Of a DNA stretch of 28,327 nucleotides, positions 8,740 through 16,071 are shown in pieces. The position numbers were made by a program, and so were the translations under genes. Source of the DNA: an uncultured Microbacteriaceae bacterium (GTDB lineage: Bacteria > Actinomycetota > Actinomycetes > Actinomycetales > Microbacteriaceae); assembly GCA_946481135.1 (NCBI GenBank), contig CAMLMQ010000016.1, positions 1-28,327 on the forward strand, in the 5' to 3' direction. The notes below the pieces were generated by a model, which was given only the letters and a program-made list of their open reading frames with translations, was not told where the DNA came from and did no database searches. Positions within the stretch are counted from its first letter, which is position 1; each line of letters begins with the position of its first letter.

Positions 8740-9851
8740 CCGGCGGCCTCGTCGGCCTCGACGTCGGGAGCGGCGGCGTCCCAGATCTCCCAGAGAGCCG
8801 CGTCGAGGTCGAGCCGGGGGGAGGCGTGCCCGTTGCACATCACCGAGATCGTCGTCGCGCGGTCCGCCGAGACGGTGAAGGTCGTGATGTGCCCGCCGAA
8901 GCGGCCGTTGTGGTTGAGGCGCCCGTTCGCCTCGAGGTCGATGCCCGCCCCGTAGAACTCGCCCGTGCCCTGGTCGACGGCGCCCTCGGCGAAGTCCTGC
9001 ACGAGGTCGCCCGTGCGGTATTGGTCGCCCCAGCGCACGAGTTCGCTCGGGGTCGTGAAGATGCCCATCGGGCCGTAGGCCGCCCACGCGGGCGACAACA
9101 GCGCACCGTCGGCGTCGTACGATCGCGCGACATCGGGGGCGTCGAGGAGGGGCGTCGGGTCCATCGCGAGACCGAGCGGAGCGAACATCCGGTCGGTCAG
9201 GAACTGCGGCAACGGCGAGCCCGACGCCCGGTGCACGACCTCGGCGAGCAGCACGTAGTTGGAGTTGGAGTACAGGTAGCCCTCGCCCGGCTCGCGGGTC
9301 GGCATCTGTCGGATCGCGTCGACCGTCTGGGCGTGGTCGACCGGGTCGGACCAGGAGAGCCCGTCGGCTTCGAGGCGGATCCAGTAGTCGCGCACGCGGC
9401 TCGTGTGGTGCAGCAGCTGGTCGAGGGTGACGGTGCGGCCCCACGCGGGAAGCCCGTCGACGTGGGCCGCCACCGGGTCGGAGAGCTCGAGGGCGCCCTC
9501 CCGGTGCAGCATGAGCACCGCCGTCGCGGTGAACTGCTTGGCGACCGACGCCATGTCGAAGCGTGTCGCGGGAGTCACCGGCGTGCCGGCTGCGACATCG
9601 GCGAGGCCCGTCGCCCCGGTCCACACGACCTCGCCACGGACCCCCACCGCGGCCGAGCATCCCGGACCAGCGGGGTCGACGATCCGCTCGACGGCCTCGT
9701 CGCTGAGCAGCGCGCGCTTGTCGACCGTCGACACCCAGCGCAGCCGACCGTCGGGCGGTTCGAGCGCGGGCGGCGTGATCGCGCAGCCCGCGACGACGGC
9801 GACGCATGCCGCAGCCAGTGCCGCGCGCGAGAACCGCCGCCAGGGACCCAC
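8736..9851 (-). CDS. Class C beta-lactamase-like serine hydrolase, predicted lipoprotein
   Basis: 371 residues. An N-terminal signal ends in the lipobox VVAGC (Cys23), so the protein should be lipid-anchored outside the membrane. The three penicillin-recognising motifs are present: SVAK (Ser102, Lys105), YSN (194-196) and HNG (314-316). This combination fits the beta-lactamase / D-alanyl-D-alanine carboxypeptidase / esterase family; HxG instead of KTG is common in the esterase-like members. Do not read it as antibiotic resistance without tests. The GTG at 9851 has TAGCGT ending 6 bases upstream and no Shine-Dalgarno sequence, suggesting a leaderless mRNA. It is coupled to the downstream SGNH hydrolase by a GTGA overlap. 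Confidence 0.93.
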   Translation of the reverse strand: MGPWRRFSRAALAAACVAVVAGCAITPPALEPPDGRLRWVSTVDKRALLSDEAVERIVDPAGPGCSAAVGVRGEVVWTGATGLADVAAGTPVTPATRFDMASVAKQFTATAVLMLHREGALELSDPVAAHVDGLPAWGRTVTLDQLLHHTSRVRDYWIRLEADGLSWSDPVDHAQTVDAIRQMPTREPGEGYLYSNSNYVLLAEVVHRASGSPLPQFLTDRMFAPLGLAMDPTPLLDAPDVARSYDADGALLSPAWAAYGPMGIFTTPSELVRWGDQYRTGDLVQDFAEGAVDQGTGEFYGAGIDLEANGRLNHNGRFGGHITTFTVSADRATTISVMCNGHASPRLDLDAALWEIWDAAAPDVEADEAAG

Positions 9852-9857
9852 GGCCCC

Positions 9858-9932
9858 ACGCTACGCGGCGGCGGCGCGAACGCGCGACGTTCACCTCTCG
9901 GCAACCTGGGAGCCGGACGGGGCGGGTACCGT
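9858..9932. promoter_or_regulatory. Divergent promoter region, beta-lactamase-like / alcohol dehydrogenase
   Basis: On the minus strand, TAGCGT (complement of 9858-9863) is the likely -10 of the lipoprotein gene. On the plus strand, TACCGT at 9927-9932 is the likely -10 of the dehydrogenase gene. Between them is a 15-bp dyad, GAACG-CGCGA-CGTTC, at 9878-9892, which could bind a regulator of either gene. Confidence 0.35.
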
Positions 9933-9942
9933 CGGCGCTCTG

Positions 9943-11079
9943 ATGCGCACGGTCAGGCAGGCGCACCCCCGGTCGGGCGGGGCGGGGATCCCGGTGGCGG
10001 GCGGTTTCGAAGCGCGCGTCTTCCGGGGCGTCGGCGTGCCGTTCGAGGCGATCGCCGTGCCGGTCGTCGACCTCGCCCCGGGCGAGGCGCTCGTCGCCGT
10101 CGAACTCGCGACGATCTGCGGGTGCGACGTGCGCGTCGTGCAGGGCTCCGACGCCGCCCCGGTGCCCCTCGTGCTCGGTCACGAGGTGGTCGGGCACGTG
10201 GCCGCGCTCGGTCCCGGCCGCGCCCCCCGCGATCTCGACGGCCGGCACCTCGTGCCCGGCCAGCGCATCGTCTGGGGTGTCGGCGGGTGCGGGCGGTGCC
10301 GACGGTGCTCCGCGGGGATGCCGCAGACGTGCGGATCGCGACGACGTTACGGTCGCAGCCGGCTCGAGCGCGGCTGGGAGCTCTCGGGCGGGTTCGCCAC
10401 CCATGTGCACCTGCGGGCGCGCACCCCGGTGGTCGTGGTGCCCGAGGCGCTGCCCGCCGAGCTCGTCGCGCCCGCGTCGTGCGCGACGGCGAGCGCGATG
10501 GCTGCTCTCGGGGTCGCACGCGAAGTCCGCCCGATCGCGGGAGCGGTCGTCGTCGTCGTGGGTTGCGGGATGCGGGGGCTGACGGCAGTCGTCGCCGCGG
10601 TCGCCGAGGGGGCCACCGTGCTCGCCCTCGACGGTGACCGGGAGCGCCGCGCGGCGGCGGAGGAGCTCGGCGCGGCCGCCGCGGGCGAGGCGACCGCGGA
10701 CGGGCTCGCCGTCGCACTGCAGCGGGTCCGCCTCCCGCGACGCCCGCCGATCGTTCTCGACTTCGTGGGCGTGCCCGATGTCGCCTGGGCGTTGGGCGGT
10801 GTCACGATCCGCGGCGGGCGGGACGTCGCCCCGGAGCACCTGCGTGAGGCGGTCGCGTTCCTCGCACGACCTGACGCCGCGGCGCTCGCGGCGCTCGTCG
10901 GCGACATCCATCCGCTCGGCGAGATCGAGTCGGCGATGCTCCACGCGCGGGCGCACGCGTCGGTGCGGGTCGGTCTGCGTCCCGACGCGAAACCGGCGCG
11001 CGCCATCGGTTCCGAACTCTCGGCCAGGCCGGTGCTCGGCCACCACCCATCGACGAACCCGCCTCAGGCCGAGAGTTAG
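9943..11079 (+). CDS. Zinc-binding alcohol dehydrogenase, phosphonate-associated type
   Basis: 378 residues, medium-chain dehydrogenase fold. Catalytic zinc ligands are Cys59 (TICGCD), His80/Glu81 (LGHE) and Cys180 (SCATAS). The structural zinc lobe is Cys116, Cys119, Cys122 and Cys130. The runs ELATICG, ELSGGFATHVHL and PASCATAS match the group annotated as putative phosphonate-catabolism alcohol dehydrogenases, although no phosphonate genes are nearby. Residues 195-260 start the Rossmann domain (VVVGCGMRGL). Two oddities: between VPDVAWALGG and VTIRGG, about 30 residues usual in the family seem to be missing; and the last 23 residues are encoded by an inverted-repeat element (11010-11082) and look like an added tail. 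The ATG at 9943 was chosen because the family start fits; TACCGT ends 10 bases upstream. Confidence 0.87.
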   Translation: MRTVRQAHPRSGGAGIPVAGGFEARVFRGVGVPFEAIAVPVVDLAPGEALVAVELATICGCDVRVVQGSDAAPVPLVLGHEVVGHVAALGPGRAPRDLDGRHLVPGQRIVWGVGGCGRCRRCSAGMPQTCGSRRRYGRSRLERGWELSGGFATHVHLRARTPVVVVPEALPAELVAPASCATASAMAALGVAREVRPIAGAVVVVVGCGMRGLTAVVAAVAEGATVLALDGDRERRAAAEELGAAAAGEATADGLAVALQRVRLPRRPPIVLDFVGVPDVAWALGGVTIRGGRDVAPEHLREAVAFLARPDAAALAALVGDIHPLGEIESAMLHARAHASVRVGLRPDAKPARAIGSELSARPVLGHHPSTNPPQAES

Positions 11080-11082
11080 GAA
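11010..11082. repeat. 73-bp inverted-repeat element covering two convergent stop codons
   Basis: The ends are TTCCGAACTCTCGGCC (11010-11025) and GGCCGAGAGTTAGGAA (11067-11082), a 16-bp inverted repeat with one mismatch around a 41-base centre. The centre contains a smaller perfect hairpin, GGCCG-GTGCT-CGGCC (11027-11041). The right arm holds both the TAG of the dehydrogenase (11077-11079) and, on the other strand, the TAA of the VOC gene (11076-11078). The structure suggests a REP- or MITE-like palindromic element acting as bidirectional terminator. No second copy is in the window. Confidence 0.6.
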
Positions 11083-11951
11083 CGCGCCTCGGTCGTCACG
11101 CGGATGAGGTTGGCCCACGGGTCGTCGAACTCCAGCGCCTCGCCCGTGTCGCGGGGCGCCTGCCCGTAGTGCCGCAGCCGTTCGCCGAGCTCGCCGAGGT
11201 CGTCGGCGCCGGGCACCGCGATGTCGACCCGGCCGAGGCCGAGAGTCTGCTGACGGCGACCGGCGCCGCGCGAGCGCCACACGTTCATCGCCATGTGGTG
11301 GTGGTAGCCGCCCGCCGACACGAAGAGCGCCTGCCCGCCGTAGTCGAGCGTCTCGGCGAACCCGAGTCGGCTCACGTAGAACTCGCGCGCCGTGGCGATG
11401 TCACCGACGGAGAGGTGGATGTGTCCCACCCTCGCGTCACCCCATCCGGCGCCCGCGAGCCCCTCCTCGGTGAGGTGCTCCTGCAGGAACCGGTTCGGGT
11501 CGAGGAAGACGGTGCCCATCTCGACGGTGCCGTGCGTCCAACTCCACTCGGTGCGGTCGCGGTCCCAGTAGAGCTCGACGCCGTTGCCCTCGGGGTCGTC
11601 GAAGTAGAACGCCTGGCTCACGAGGTGGTCGCTCGATCCTGTGAACGTGCCGGGATGCCGTTGGGCGACCGAGTACACCGCGGCGGCGAGCGCGGCGCGG
11701 CTGTCGAACAGGATGGCCGTGTGGAAGAGGCCGGCCTGCCCGGGGGCGGCGTGGCGCAGGTCGGGCGAGTGCTCGAGCACGACGACCGCGCGCTCACCGC
11801 GGCCGAGGGTCACGCGGGGACCCGCGGCGTCGACCACCTGCAGGCCGACGGCATCTCGGTAGTAAGCCGTCATGGCATCCAGGTCGGCGACGTGCAGCGT
11901 CACCGCGCCCATGGCGGTGTCGGCCGCGAGCTGCCCCGAAGTGGTTGTCAT
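11076..11951 (-). CDS. Two-domain VOC (glyoxalase/extradiol dioxygenase-like) protein, CatE type
   Basis: 291 residues with two vicinal-oxygen-chelate repeats. Domain 1 (about 14-130) shows VTLHVADL (His20), LFHTAIL (His77) and DPEGNGVELY (Glu126). Domain 2 (about 172-285) shows GHIHLSVGDI (His177/179) and GYHHHMAMNVW (His217-219), followed by EFDDPWANLIRV where the usual metal-binding acid is not obvious. The layout matches proteins annotated as catechol-2,3-dioxygenase CatE in bacilli; actual substrates of actinobacterial members are mostly untested, so ring cleavage is inference. It is the last gene of a purC-GNAT-VOC run, 29 bases after the GNAT stop. The TAA sits inside the 11010-11082 inverted repeat. 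Confidence 0.88.
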   Translation of the reverse strand: MTTTSGQLAADTAMGAVTLHVADLDAMTAYYRDAVGLQVVDAAGPRVTLGRGERAVVVLEHSPDLRHAAPGQAGLFHTAILFDSRAALAAAVYSVAQRHPGTFTGSSDHLVSQAFYFDDPEGNGVELYWDRDRTEWSWTHGTVEMGTVFLDPNRFLQEHLTEEGLAGAGWGDARVGHIHLSVGDIATAREFYVSRLGFAETLDYGGQALFVSAGGYHHHMAMNVWRSRGAGRRQQTLGLGRVDIAVPGADDLGELGERLRHYGQAPRDTGEALEFDDPWANLIRVTTEARS

Positions 11952-11980
11952 GTCATCTACCAACAGGTCGCGGCGGGACG

Positions 11981-12442
11981 TTATTCCGCGAGACGCTTCT
12001 CGTAGCAGCGCGAGAGCGGCGAGTCGACGTAGTACCCGAAGTTCGGGATGCGGCGATACCCCTCGCGCTCGTACAGCCGCATCGCGTCGGGCTGACGTTC
12101 GCCGGTCTCCAGCACGAGCCGGTCCCAGCCCCGGGCGCGCGCCGCGTCCTCGAGCCCGCGCAGGATCGCCGACGAGACACCCGTGCCGCGTGCCGCGGGC
12201 ACGACGTACATGCGCTTCACCTCGCCGTGGGTCGCGTCGAGCGGGCGGAGACCGCCGCACCCGACCGGGGTCTCCTCGCGATAGGCGACGACGAACAGCG
12301 TCACGTCGGCGGCGGTCGGTGGCGGGCCGGGTTCGCCGCCCTCGAGGTCGGCGTACCGGGCCGCGACCTCCGCGACCTGCTCGGCACGCAGCCGTTCGCC
12401 AACGGGATCGGCCCAGCCGACCTCGCGCAACTGGAGCGTCAC
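11981..12442 (-). CDS. GNAT family N-acetyltransferase
   Basis: 153 residues. It carries the acetyl-CoA binding core: VKRMYVVPAARGTGVSSAIL, where RGTGVS is the Q/RxxGxG/A pyrophosphate loop (about residue 85-90), followed by the LVLETGERQPDAMRLYEREGYR block typical of GNATs that modify small molecules or amino groups. Acceptor substrate unknown. The GTG at 12442 starts 10 bases after the purC stop, with GAGG overlapping that stop, so it is translated from the purine mRNA. Its role in purine metabolism, if any, is not evident. Confidence 0.92.
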   Translation of the reverse strand: MTLQLREVGWADPVGERLRAEQVAEVAARYADLEGGEPGPPPTAADVTLFVVAYREETPVGCGGLRPLDATHGEVKRMYVVPAARGTGVSSAILRGLEDAARARGWDRLVLETGERQPDAMRLYEREGYRRIPNFGYYVDSPLSRCYEKRLAE

Positions 12443-12452
12443 GGCCGCGCCC

Positions 12453-13334
12453 TCACTCCGCGAGGAACCGGTCGTTCAGTTCGCGGTACCGCGCCGCGGT
12501 GCGCTCGACGATGTCGGCGGGCAGCTCCGGCGGCCGGCCCGTGCGATCCCAGTTCGCGTCGAGCCAGTCGCGCACGATCTGCTTGTCGAAGCTCTCCAGA
12601 CGCCCCGCACCACCCGCCGCGTAGGTCTGCGCGTCCCAGTAGCGGCTCGAGTCCGACGTGAGCACCTCGTCGGCGAGCACGACCGATCCCGAGCGCGGGT
12701 CGCGCCCGAACTCGAACTTCGTGTCGGCGAGCACGAGGCCGCGCCGCGTCGCGACCGCCGACGCCGACGCGAAGATGCGCAGGCTCATCTCGCGCAGCAG
12801 CTGGGCGTCCGAGGTGCCGACGAGCTCCACCATCCGCTCGAACGTGATGTTCTCGTCGTGCTCGCCCATCGGGGCCTTGAAAGCCGGCGTGAAGATCGGC
12901 TCGGGCAACTCGTCGCCCTCGTTTAGTCCGGCGGGAAGGCGGATGCCGCACACCGCCTGCGAGACCCGGTACTCGGCCCATCCGGAGCCGACGAGGTAGC
13001 CGCGCACGACGCACTCGATGGGGAACATGTCGAGCTCGTGCACGATCATCGCCTTCGCCGCGATGTCCTCCGGCAGGTGCTCGCCGTTCGACGGGTGCGC
13101 CGCGGCGAGGTGCGTCGGCTCGCCGAGCCGGTGGAACCACCACAGCGACAGCTGCGTGAGCATCGCGCCCTTGCCGGGGATCGCGGGCGACAGGATGTGG
13201 TCGAAGGCGCTCACCCGGTCGGAGGCGAGCACGAGCAGGCGGCCCGGATGTGCGGGCGACCGGTAGAGGTCGCGCACCTTGCCCGAGTAGACGTGGTGCC
13301 AGCCGAGGGCTTCGAGCCGGGAATCGGATGTCAT
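12453..13334 (-). CDS. purC: Phosphoribosylaminoimidazole-succinocarboxamide synthase
   Basis: 293 residues, the longer SAICAR synthase form. The enzyme joins aspartate to CAIR with ATP. Seen motifs are VYSGKVRDLYR near the N terminus, ASDRVSAFDHIL (37-48), PIECVVRGYLVGSGWAEY, and LADTKFEFGRD, which holds the catalytic/metal site region, followed by DEVLTSDSSRYW. The ATG at 13334 overlaps the purD stop (ATGA), so purD and purC are translationally coupled. Downstream genes on the same strand are the GNAT and VOC genes. Confidence 0.98.
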   Translation of the reverse strand: MTSDSRLEALGWHHVYSGKVRDLYRSPAHPGRLLVLASDRVSAFDHILSPAIPGKGAMLTQLSLWWFHRLGEPTHLAAAHPSNGEHLPEDIAAKAMIVHELDMFPIECVVRGYLVGSGWAEYRVSQAVCGIRLPAGLNEGDELPEPIFTPAFKAPMGEHDENITFERMVELVGTSDAQLLREMSLRIFASASAVATRRGLVLADTKFEFGRDPRSGSVVLADEVLTSDSSRYWDAQTYAAGGAGRLESFDKQIVRDWLDANWDRTGRPPELPADIVERTAARYRELNDRFLAE

Positions 13335-14593
13335 AAGACCCTCTCCGCGATGTCGCGACGGTAGTGGCCGCCCTCGAGTCCGATCGACCCGAGCACGTCG
13401 TAGGCGGAGCGTCGCGCGGCCGCGAACCCCTCGGCGCGCGCCACGACGCCGAGCACCCGGCCCCCGGTCGCGAGCAGCCGGTCGCCGTCGCGCGCCGTCG
13501 CCGCGTGGGCGATCGTGACGCCGGCGGGCAGGGCGGAATCGACGCCCGTCAACTCACGCCCCGTGACGGGGTTCTCGGGATAGCCCTCGCTCGCGAGCAC
13601 GACGACGACCGCGACCTCGGGCGAGAACTCCGGGTCGGGCAGCCCCGCGAGACCGCCCGTGGCCGCGGCGAGCAACAGGCCCGACAGCGGGGTGACGAGA
13701 CGCGGCAGCACGACCTGGGTCTCGGGGTCGCCGAAGCGCGCGTTGAACTCGATGACGCGGATGCCGTTCGGCGTGAGCACGAGTCCGCAGTAGAGCAGCC
13801 CGGCGAAGGGGGTGCCCTCGGCCTCGAGGGCACGGATCGTGGGGAGCGCGATCGTGCGCCGCACCTCGTCGACGAACGCCGCCTCGGAACCGAAGTCGGC
13901 ATCCAGCCAGGGCAGCGGCGAGTAGGCGCCCATGCCGCCGGTGTTCGGTCCGGCGTCGCCGTCGTGGGCGCGCTTGTAGTCCTGCGCGGGGCTGAGCGGC
14001 AGCACGTCGTGCCCGTCGGCGAGGAAGAACAGCGACACCTCGGGGCCGGAGAGGTACTCCTCGACGAGCACGTCGCCCTGCTGGAGGTAGTGGTCGGCGT
14101 GGGCCAGCGCCGCATCCCGGTCGTCGGTGACGAGCACGCCCTTGCCGGCGGCGAGACCGTCGGCCTTGACGACGTGCGGCGCGCCGAACCCGTCGAGCGC
14201 GGCGGCGACCTCGTCGCGGGTGCGGGCCCGCACGGCCCGCCCGGTCGGCACGCCCGCAGCTTCCATGATGCGTTTGGCGAAGGTCTTCGAGCCTTCGAGC
14301 GCGGCGGCCGCACGGTCGGGTCCGAACACGGGGATGCCGGCCCGGCGCACCGCGTCGGCGACGCCCGCGACGAGCGGCGCCTCCGGACCGACGACGACGA
14401 GCTCGATGCCGTTGTCGCGCGCATACTCGGCGACGAGGCCGCCGTCGGTGGGGTCGAGCCCGATCACCTCGACGTCGGCGGCGATGCCGGCGTTGCCGGG
14501 CGCGGCCACGATCGCATGCCCGGCACCTTCCGCGAGGAGCGCGGTGACGATGGCGTGCTCGCGGGCACCGGAGCCGAGGACGAGGATGCGCAC
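13331..14593 (-). CDS. purD: Phosphoribosylamine-glycine ligase
   Basis: 420 residues, the usual length. GAR synthetase joins glycine to phosphoribosylamine using ATP. The N-terminal domain begins RILVLGSGAREHAI; the ATP-grasp region includes GPEAPLVAGVAD, GSKTFAKRIMEAAGVPT, VKADGLAAGKGV and the signature GPNTGGMGAYSP. The GTG at 14593 is preceded at 6 bases by TAGGGT (complement of 14600-14605), pointing to a leaderless mRNA and making purD the first gene of the purD-purC-GNAT-VOC run. It is divergent from the htaA-like gene with only 30 bases between starts. Confidence 0.98.
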   Translation of the reverse strand: MRILVLGSGAREHAIVTALLAEGAGHAIVAAPGNAGIAADVEVIGLDPTDGGLVAEYARDNGIELVVVGPEAPLVAGVADAVRRAGIPVFGPDRAAAALEGSKTFAKRIMEAAGVPTGRAVRARTRDEVAAALDGFGAPHVVKADGLAAGKGVLVTDDRDAALAHADHYLQQGDVLVEEYLSGPEVSLFFLADGHDVLPLSPAQDYKRAHDGDAGPNTGGMGAYSPLPWLDADFGSEAAFVDEVRRTIALPTIRALEAEGTPFAGLLYCGLVLTPNGIRVIEFNARFGDPETQVVLPRLVTPLSGLLLAAATGGLAGLPDPEFSPEVAVVVVLASEGYPENPVTGRELTGVDSALPAGVTIAHAATARDGDRLLATGGRVLGVVARAEGFAAARRSAYDVLGSIGLEGGHYRRDIAERVL

Positions 14594-14599
14594 TCTCCG

Positions 14600-14605
14600 A
14601 CCCTA
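14600..14605 (-). promoter_or_regulatory. -10 hexamer of purD (leaderless)
   Basis: The minus-strand hexamer TAGGGT ends 6 bases before the purD GTG. It lies in the 30-base gap to the divergent htaA-like gene, so control of the two must share this space. Confidence 0.45.
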
Positions 14606-14623
14606 TCGAGGCAGGATGGGGGC

Positions 14624-15394
14624 ATGATCCGCCTCCTCGCCGCGCTGACCGTCGCCGCGGCCGCGGTGCTCGTGCCGAGTGCCGCGCACGCCCAGGCCCC
14701 CGGGTGCGAGGTGCGGGCGGCGACGCTCGACTGGGGCTTCAAGGAGTCGTTCCGCGCCTACATCGACGGCGCGATCGCGAACGGCGAGTGGACGGTCGAC
14801 GAGGGGGCGACGTACGCGACCCCGACCTTCTCGTTCCCGGGGGTGAGCGGCCGGGTCGACCCCCGCGATCCCAACGGTTCGGTCTCGTTCGCCGGCTCGG
14901 TGCGCTTCACCGGTCACGGCGGCATCCTCGACACGACCATCGCGAACCCCGTGCTCGTCGTGCGGGGCGACGGCACGGGCCTGCTGCTGCTCGACGTGAG
15001 CGGACCGACGATGGACGGCGACGAGGTGGCGGTCGTCGAGGCCCCGTTCCTCACGGTCGACCTCGCGGGGCAGGATCTCACGCCCGTCGACGGGCTCATC
15101 ACGATCGACGCCGCCCCGACGGCGCTCACCGCGGAGGGCGAGGCGGCCTTCCCGAACTACCCCGAGGGCGAGGCGTTCGACCCGATCACCGTGACGATGG
15201 ATGTCGGCGACTGCGACCTGACGGGTCAGCCGATCGGCACCGACGTGCTCGGCGGCGACGGCTCCGACGGTTCCGACGGCGCGGAGGGCGGCCCGGGCTG
15301 GATGCCGCTCGTCGCGGTGCTCGGGGTCGTCGTGATCGGCCTCGGCGGCGCCGGCGTCTTCCTGCTCGTGCGCCGCGCACGGGCGCAGGGATGA
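14624..15394 (+). CDS. HtaA domain heme-binding surface protein
   Basis: 256 residues. A signal peptide is cut after about residue 23 (AHA). The HtaA domain starts at LDWGFKESFRAYIDGAIANG (36-54) and continues with VRFTGHGGILDTTIANPVLV; Tyr46 and His98 occupy the positions of the tyrosine and histidine required for heme binding in corynebacterial HtaA. Cys28 and Cys197 may form a disulfide. A glycine/aspartate linker (205-224) leads to a membrane helix at 227-249 and a basic tail, so the domain is anchored outside the cell membrane. HtaA proteins pass heme to an ABC importer for iron acquisition, but no importer genes lie here. It overlaps the next gene by four bases. Confidence 0.92.
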   Translation: MIRLLAALTVAAAAVLVPSAAHAQAPGCEVRAATLDWGFKESFRAYIDGAIANGEWTVDEGATYATPTFSFPGVSGRVDPRDPNGSVSFAGSVRFTGHGGILDTTIANPVLVVRGDGTGLLLLDVSGPTMDGDEVAVVEAPFLTVDLAGQDLTPVDGLITIDAAPTALTAEGEAAFPNYPEGEAFDPITVTMDVGDCDLTGQPIGTDVLGGDGSDGSDGAEGGPGWMPLVAVLGVVVIGLGGAGVFLLVRRARAQG

Positions 15395-15765
15395 GCGTCC
15401 GGCGTCGGATCGCCCTCGACGAGGGACGCGCCGCGGTGCGGTCCGCCCTGGCCGGCGCGGAGGACCGAGCGACGCTCGCCCTGGCCTCCCGGTTCCTGCT
15501 CGAGCAACTCGCCGCCGAGGCCGAGGGGCACACGGTCGAGGTGCGCGTACCGCCCTTCGGCGCGGTGCAGGCGGTACCCGGGCCGCGGCACACGCGCGGC
15601 ACCCCGCCCAACGTGGTCGAGACGGATGCCCCCACCTGGATCGCGCTCGCCACCGGCTCCCTGAGCTGGGAGGCGGCGGTCGCCGACCTGCGGGTCACGG
15701 CATCGGGGCAGCGGGCGACGCTCGCCGAGCACCTGCCGCTGCGGTGGGAGACAATGGGGGAGTGA
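15391..15765 (+). CDS. Sterol carrier family protein
   Basis: 124 residues. The conserved block RVPPFGAVQ, then GPRHTRGTPPNVVETDAPTWIALATG and RVTASGQRATL matches the small actinobacterial proteins annotated as sterol carrier family, related to the SCP2-like C-terminal domain of mycothiol-dependent enzymes. It probably binds a hydrophobic ligand, but none has been shown as far as I know. The ATG overlaps the TGA of the htaA-like gene and its own TGA overlaps the GTG of the next gene, so the three are coupled. Homologues often sit beside purF in actinobacteria, as here. Confidence 0.85.
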   Translation: MSVRRRIALDEGRAAVRSALAGAEDRATLALASRFLLEQLAAEAEGHTVEVRVPPFGAVQAVPGPRHTRGTPPNVVETDAPTWIALATGSLSWEAAVADLRVTASGQRATLAEHLPLRWETMGE

Positions 15766-16046
15766 GCGAGTCCGAGGTCAGCATCCGCCGCGCCCCGCGG
15801 ATCGGGGTGTTCCTGATCGTCGGGGCGATGCTCGGAGCGCTCGTCACCCTCATCCTGACGAGCCTGTTCCCCGCCGACCCGAACGTCGGGTTCGCGGCGT
15901 CGTACGCGTACTTCTGCCTCTACGGCATCCCGGCGGGCGTCGCCCTCGGAGCGCTCCTCGCGCTCGTCCTCGACACCGTCTCGAAGCGCCGCGCCCGCAC
16001 CGTGACGGTCGCCCGCGACGAGATCACCGACGCCGGCCCCTCCTGA
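15762..16046 (+). CDS. Small two-helix membrane protein
   Basis: 94 residues with membrane helices at about 15-37 and 50-73, opening SESEVSIRRAPRIGVF and ending in a charged tail. I do not recognise a proven function; similar short proteins beside actinobacterial purF are sometimes labelled as potassium transporter-like without evidence. The GTG at 15762 overlaps the previous stop (GTGA) and was preferred; an in-frame GTG at 15744 would add six residues but has no ribosome site. It converges on purF with a 19-base gap that holds a hairpin. Confidence 0.8.
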   Translation: MSESEVSIRRAPRIGVFLIVGAMLGALVTLILTSLFPADPNVGFAASYAYFCLYGIPAGVALGALLALVLDTVSKRRARTVTVARDEITDAGPS

Positions 16047-16071
16047 GCGGTCAACTCCTGAGAGCTCAGGA
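16041..16071. terminator. Hairpin between convergent membrane-protein gene and purF
   Basis: TCCTGA-GAGC-TCAGGA at 16056-16071 is a perfect stem. A second copy of TCCTGAG at 16041-16047 can pair with the same CTCAGGA arm, giving two alternative hairpins. No U-run follows on either strand, so intrinsic termination is only possible, not shown. Confidence 0.4.

Noticed and set aside
9878..9892. GAACG-CGCGA-CGTTC as a LexA (SOS) box
   Set aside because: Actinobacterial LexA boxes are close to TCGAACNNNNGTTCGA; here the half-site spacing is wrong and the outer bases do not match. Kept only as an unassigned dyad.
11227..11236. GGCCGAGAGT as a second arm of the 11010-11082 repeat
   Set aside because: Only ten bases match and they lie inside well-conserved VOC coding sequence; chance match in GC-rich DNA.
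8041..11280. Single minus-strand frame of about 1079 codons
   Set aside because: Only the last 232 codons (SGNH hydrolase) are real; the upstream part is antisense or out of frame with the dehydrogenase and lipoprotein genes.
13364..15394. Frame of about 676 codons reading through purD antisense into the HtaA gene
   Set aside because: The first two thirds are antisense to purD. The signal peptide at 14624 marks the true start.
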